Source: Alcaligenaceae bacterium
GTDB taxonomy: Bacteria; Pseudomonadota; Gammaproteobacteria; Burkholderiales; Burkholderiaceae_B
NCBI GenBank assembly: GCA_013416395.1
Contig: JACCEP010000001.1
Coordinates: forward strand, 829,225 to 893,224
Length of the DNA: 64,000 bases
Reading direction: 5' to 3'
This document shows, in pieces, positions 61,037-64,000 of this stretch. The position numbers and the translations under genes are program-made. The notes under the pieces were generated by a model that saw only the letters and a program-made list of their open reading frames with translations, searched no databases and had not been told where the DNA came from. Position 1 is the first letter of the stretch; every line of letters begins with the position of its first letter.

Positions 61037-62317
61037 ATGCCTTCACCTATGCAGCCTTTAACGCCATATTCCGACGGTGCTACGCCTCTTTCGTCGTGGG
61101 CGTCGTATTCCGTTTTTTTGTTTTTCGCGTTTATGCTGGGTACCCCTCGAGGCTATGCGCTCGGTGCTGTATTGCTGATCGTGGGCAGTTTCTATTACCT
61201 AGCCAGGCGCCCAGCCATTTCGCTAACGCGCGATGACAAAATCATGGTCGCTCTTATGCTGTCCGTATTTGTGGTCGGGGCCATCAGCTGGCGCTATCAC
61301 GGCAATGATCTGCAGAGCTTGGATCTGCCCAGCCGTTATCTGTTGGCGATTCCCATTTTTTTGCTGATGCTGGCCCATCCGGTAAAGCTGTCCTGGCTGA
61401 ACGCCGGGTTTATTGTGGGCGGAATAGCGGCCGGAACGGTTGCAGCGTGGGAAAGATACTCACTTGGCGCAGAGCGAGCCGCTGGGTTTACCGGCGGCAT
61501 ACAGTTTGGTGATCTCGCCCTCATGATGGCTGTGTTCTGTGTCGCAGCCTTTGTGGCTAGCGACTGGTTGTTCCGCAAGCCCGCTTTGTGGCGGGCGGCG
61601 TCGCTGTTGGGTATCGCTGGCGGAAGCTATGCCTCCATCATGTCAGGTGCACGTGGTGGCTGGGTTGCGATCCCGTTCGTAGTGTTGGTGTTCTGTGCAG
61701 CCTACCTGCGGCGATCCAATGTGAAGTGGATCGTTGCCACACTTTTAGGCCTTCTTGCTGTCAGTGTTATCGCCGTGTCCACGGTGCCAATGGTCGAATC
61801 CAGGTATGAGCGTGCCATTGAAGACGTTCAAATGTACCGCCAGGGAGACACAGAATCGTCACTAGGCGCGCGTTTTGAGGTTTGGCGCGCCCTCACGGTC
61901 ATCATCCCGCAGAAGCCATACATGGGGTGGAGTGAGGCAGGTTACAAAAGCGAGAAAGAGCGGCTAGTGGCGAGCGGCGCGTTCACCACTTCAGTAACAA
62001 AACTCGCGAATACGCACAATACGTTTCTGGAAGTTTGGGTGCTTCAGGGCCTGTTAGGGCTGATGCCTGTGCTGGCACTGCTGGCATTGTCGCTGGTGTA
62101 TTTCGGACGTCGATTGAGATCGGCAGACCCAGTTGCACAGTATCTTGCTGTGTGTGGTGTGTCATTGGTGGGCTGTTTCGTGATTTTTAGCCAGACGCAG
62201 ATCATGCTTGGCCGTAATAACACGTTATTGTTTTTCATCATTTCGCTGATTACATTTTGGGGCGCGTTGCGCTGCCATATCAAAACCCAGCTCATACACA
62301 ATCCCCACGCTTTGTAA
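61037..62317 (+). CDS. O-antigen ligase / Wzy-family membrane protein
   Basis: A 426-residue membrane protein with about ten hydrophobic segments. The conserved pattern MSGARGGWVAIPFVVLVF and the large periplasmic loop followed by KLANTHNTFLEVWVLQGLLGLMPVLALLAL (His in the NTHN motif) place it in the O-antigen ligase/polymerase family (Wzy_C). It would attach O-polysaccharide to lipid A-core, or polymerise it; sequence does not separate WaaL from Wzy. It is in a run of plus-strand envelope genes before wlbA. Confidence 0.9.
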   Translation: MPSPMQPLTPYSDGATPLSSWASYSVFLFFAFMLGTPRGYALGAVLLIVGSFYYLARRPAISLTRDDKIMVALMLSVFVVGAISWRYHGNDLQSLDLPSRYLLAIPIFLLMLAHPVKLSWLNAGFIVGGIAAGTVAAWERYSLGAERAAGFTGGIQFGDLALMMAVFCVAAFVASDWLFRKPALWRAASLLGIAGGSYASIMSGARGGWVAIPFVVLVFCAAYLRRSNVKWIVATLLGLLAVSVIAVSTVPMVESRYERAIEDVQMYRQGDTESSLGARFEVWRALTVIIPQKPYMGWSEAGYKSEKERLVASGAFTTSVTKLANTHNTFLEVWVLQGLLGLMPVLALLALSLVYFGRRLRSADPVAQYLAVCGVSLVGCFVIFSQTQIMLGRNNTLLFFIISLITFWGALRCHIKTQLIHNPHAL

Positions 62318-62373
62318 CATTTCTGTGGTTACGGCCCCAATATGACATGCTACGATCCGTTCATTGATTGAAC

Positions 62374-62754
62374 ATGAGTGTAACGGTGCCCCATTCAGAC
62401 CTGTACGAAGAGAGCCACCTGAAAGTATTGCGTCTGCTCGAGGCTCATCCAGAGCTAAGCCAGCGTGAGCTGGCAGAGCGGTTAGGGGTGAGCCTGGGTA
62501 AAACCAATTATTGCGTAAGGCATCTGCTCGATAAAGGCCTCCTCAAGATCAACAACTTTCGCAACAGCCGCAACAAGGTTGCCTATGCCTATTTGTTGAC
62601 CCCGGCAGGCATTGCCGCCAAAGCCGAGCTTACATCCAGGTTCCTTAAGCAAAAAATGTATGAATATGAAGTTTTGAAGGCAGATATTGAGCTGTTAAGA
62701 AAAGAATCCATGTCAAAAAACGATGTGACCGATGAATATGAGAGGCCGCGCTAA
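62374..62754 (+). CDS. MarR-family EPS-associated transcriptional regulator
   Basis: A 126-residue winged-helix protein: HLKVLRLLEAHPELSQRELAERLGVSLGKTNYCVRHLLDKGLLKINNFRNSRNKVAYAYLLTPAGIAAKAELTSRFLKQKMYEYEVLKADIELLR. This is the pattern of the MarR-type regulators found at exopolysaccharide and O-antigen loci, with a C-terminal coiled segment. ATG 62374 is preferred to the TTG two codons before it. It lies between the ligase and wlbA and probably controls this polysaccharide cluster; its operator is unknown. Confidence 0.92.
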   Translation: MSVTVPHSDLYEESHLKVLRLLEAHPELSQRELAERLGVSLGKTNYCVRHLLDKGLLKINNFRNSRNKVAYAYLLTPAGIAAKAELTSRFLKQKMYEYEVLKADIELLRKESMSKNDVTDEYERPR

Positions 62755-62809
62755 AGCAAGCACACAGTAAAAATATGCCTGCTCTAGTCATCTGCCTTTC
62801 TTTACATAG

Positions 62810-64000
<1,191 letters not shown>

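Overview
The window is ordinary-density chromosomal DNA of a Gram-negative betaproteobacterium, most probably Burkholderiales, family Alcaligenaceae (relatives of Bordetella, Pusillimonas, Advenella). This is inferred from gene order, not from a database search. The order mlaFEDAC - yadGH-like ABC exporter - bolA - murA - hisG...hisE - HIT - tatABC - htrA - nif3 - mscL - petABC - sspAB is characteristic of that group. Other pointers are a TctC/Bug-type binding protein, an extra free-standing infA, and wlbA/wlbB genes of the Bordetella type.

Layout. (1) 1-3789, plus strand: end of a TRAP transporter permease, a CnbZ-like putative deaminase, an L-asparaginase-type hydrolase and a tartrate/malate-type decarboxylating dehydrogenase, which look like one catabolic unit. 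(2) 3996-10107, accessory stretch: an RHH antitoxin with a RelE/ParE toxin, a TonB-dependent siderophore receptor with its FecR and FecI regulators under Fur-like boxes, a HigBA-type module, then tRNA-Thr(TGT). A 30-base direct repeat (27/30 identical) that acts as an intrinsic terminator bounds the receptor block on both sides. (3) 10343-14596, minus strand: an RHH_4 protein, a GMC dehydrogenase with its small Tat-exported subunit and a glyoxalase, and a TctC binding protein. (4) 14885-19105: sspB, sspA and the cytochrome bc1 operon petABC. (5) 19241-23593: mscL, a NIF3 protein, a membrane-anchored HtrA protease and tatABC. (6) 23609-31268: HIT protein, histidine operon (no hisC), murA and bolA. 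(7) 31265-36756: an ABC-2 exporter and the Mla phospholipid-transport operon (no mlaB). (8) 36811-43021: glutamate synthase gltBD. (9) 43300-44308: a decayed mobile-element zone with a repeat array and a Y1-transposase relative that has lost its catalytic residues. (10) 44534-54948, plus strand: fadB-like and thiolase genes, then a livKHMGF importer, an acyl-CoA ligase and a MaoC hydratase, which look like a carboxylate uptake and beta-oxidation unit. (11) 55101-64000: surface-polysaccharide genes (rmlC, rmlD, rmlB, O-antigen ligase, EPS-associated regulator, wlbA, start of wlbB) interleaved with pgi and infA.

Functional links. The Tat translocon encoded here is the expected exporter for the Rieske protein and for the small GMC subunit, both of which carry twin-arginine N-termini. 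The Mla system, murA, the O-antigen ligase and the rml/wlb genes all serve the envelope. Most minus-strand genes between 23.6 and 36.8 kb are spaced by a few bases or overlap by 4 bases, so they form long operons punctuated by at least one clear terminator (32855-32885).

I did not find a clear-cut new defence or mobile system. The observations most worth following are the terminator/tRNA-flank direct repeat around the siderophore block, the catalytically degenerate transposase relative upstream of gltB, the TRAP/CnbZ-like/asparaginase/dehydrogenase cluster of unknown substrate, and the absence of hisC and mlaB from otherwise conventional operons.
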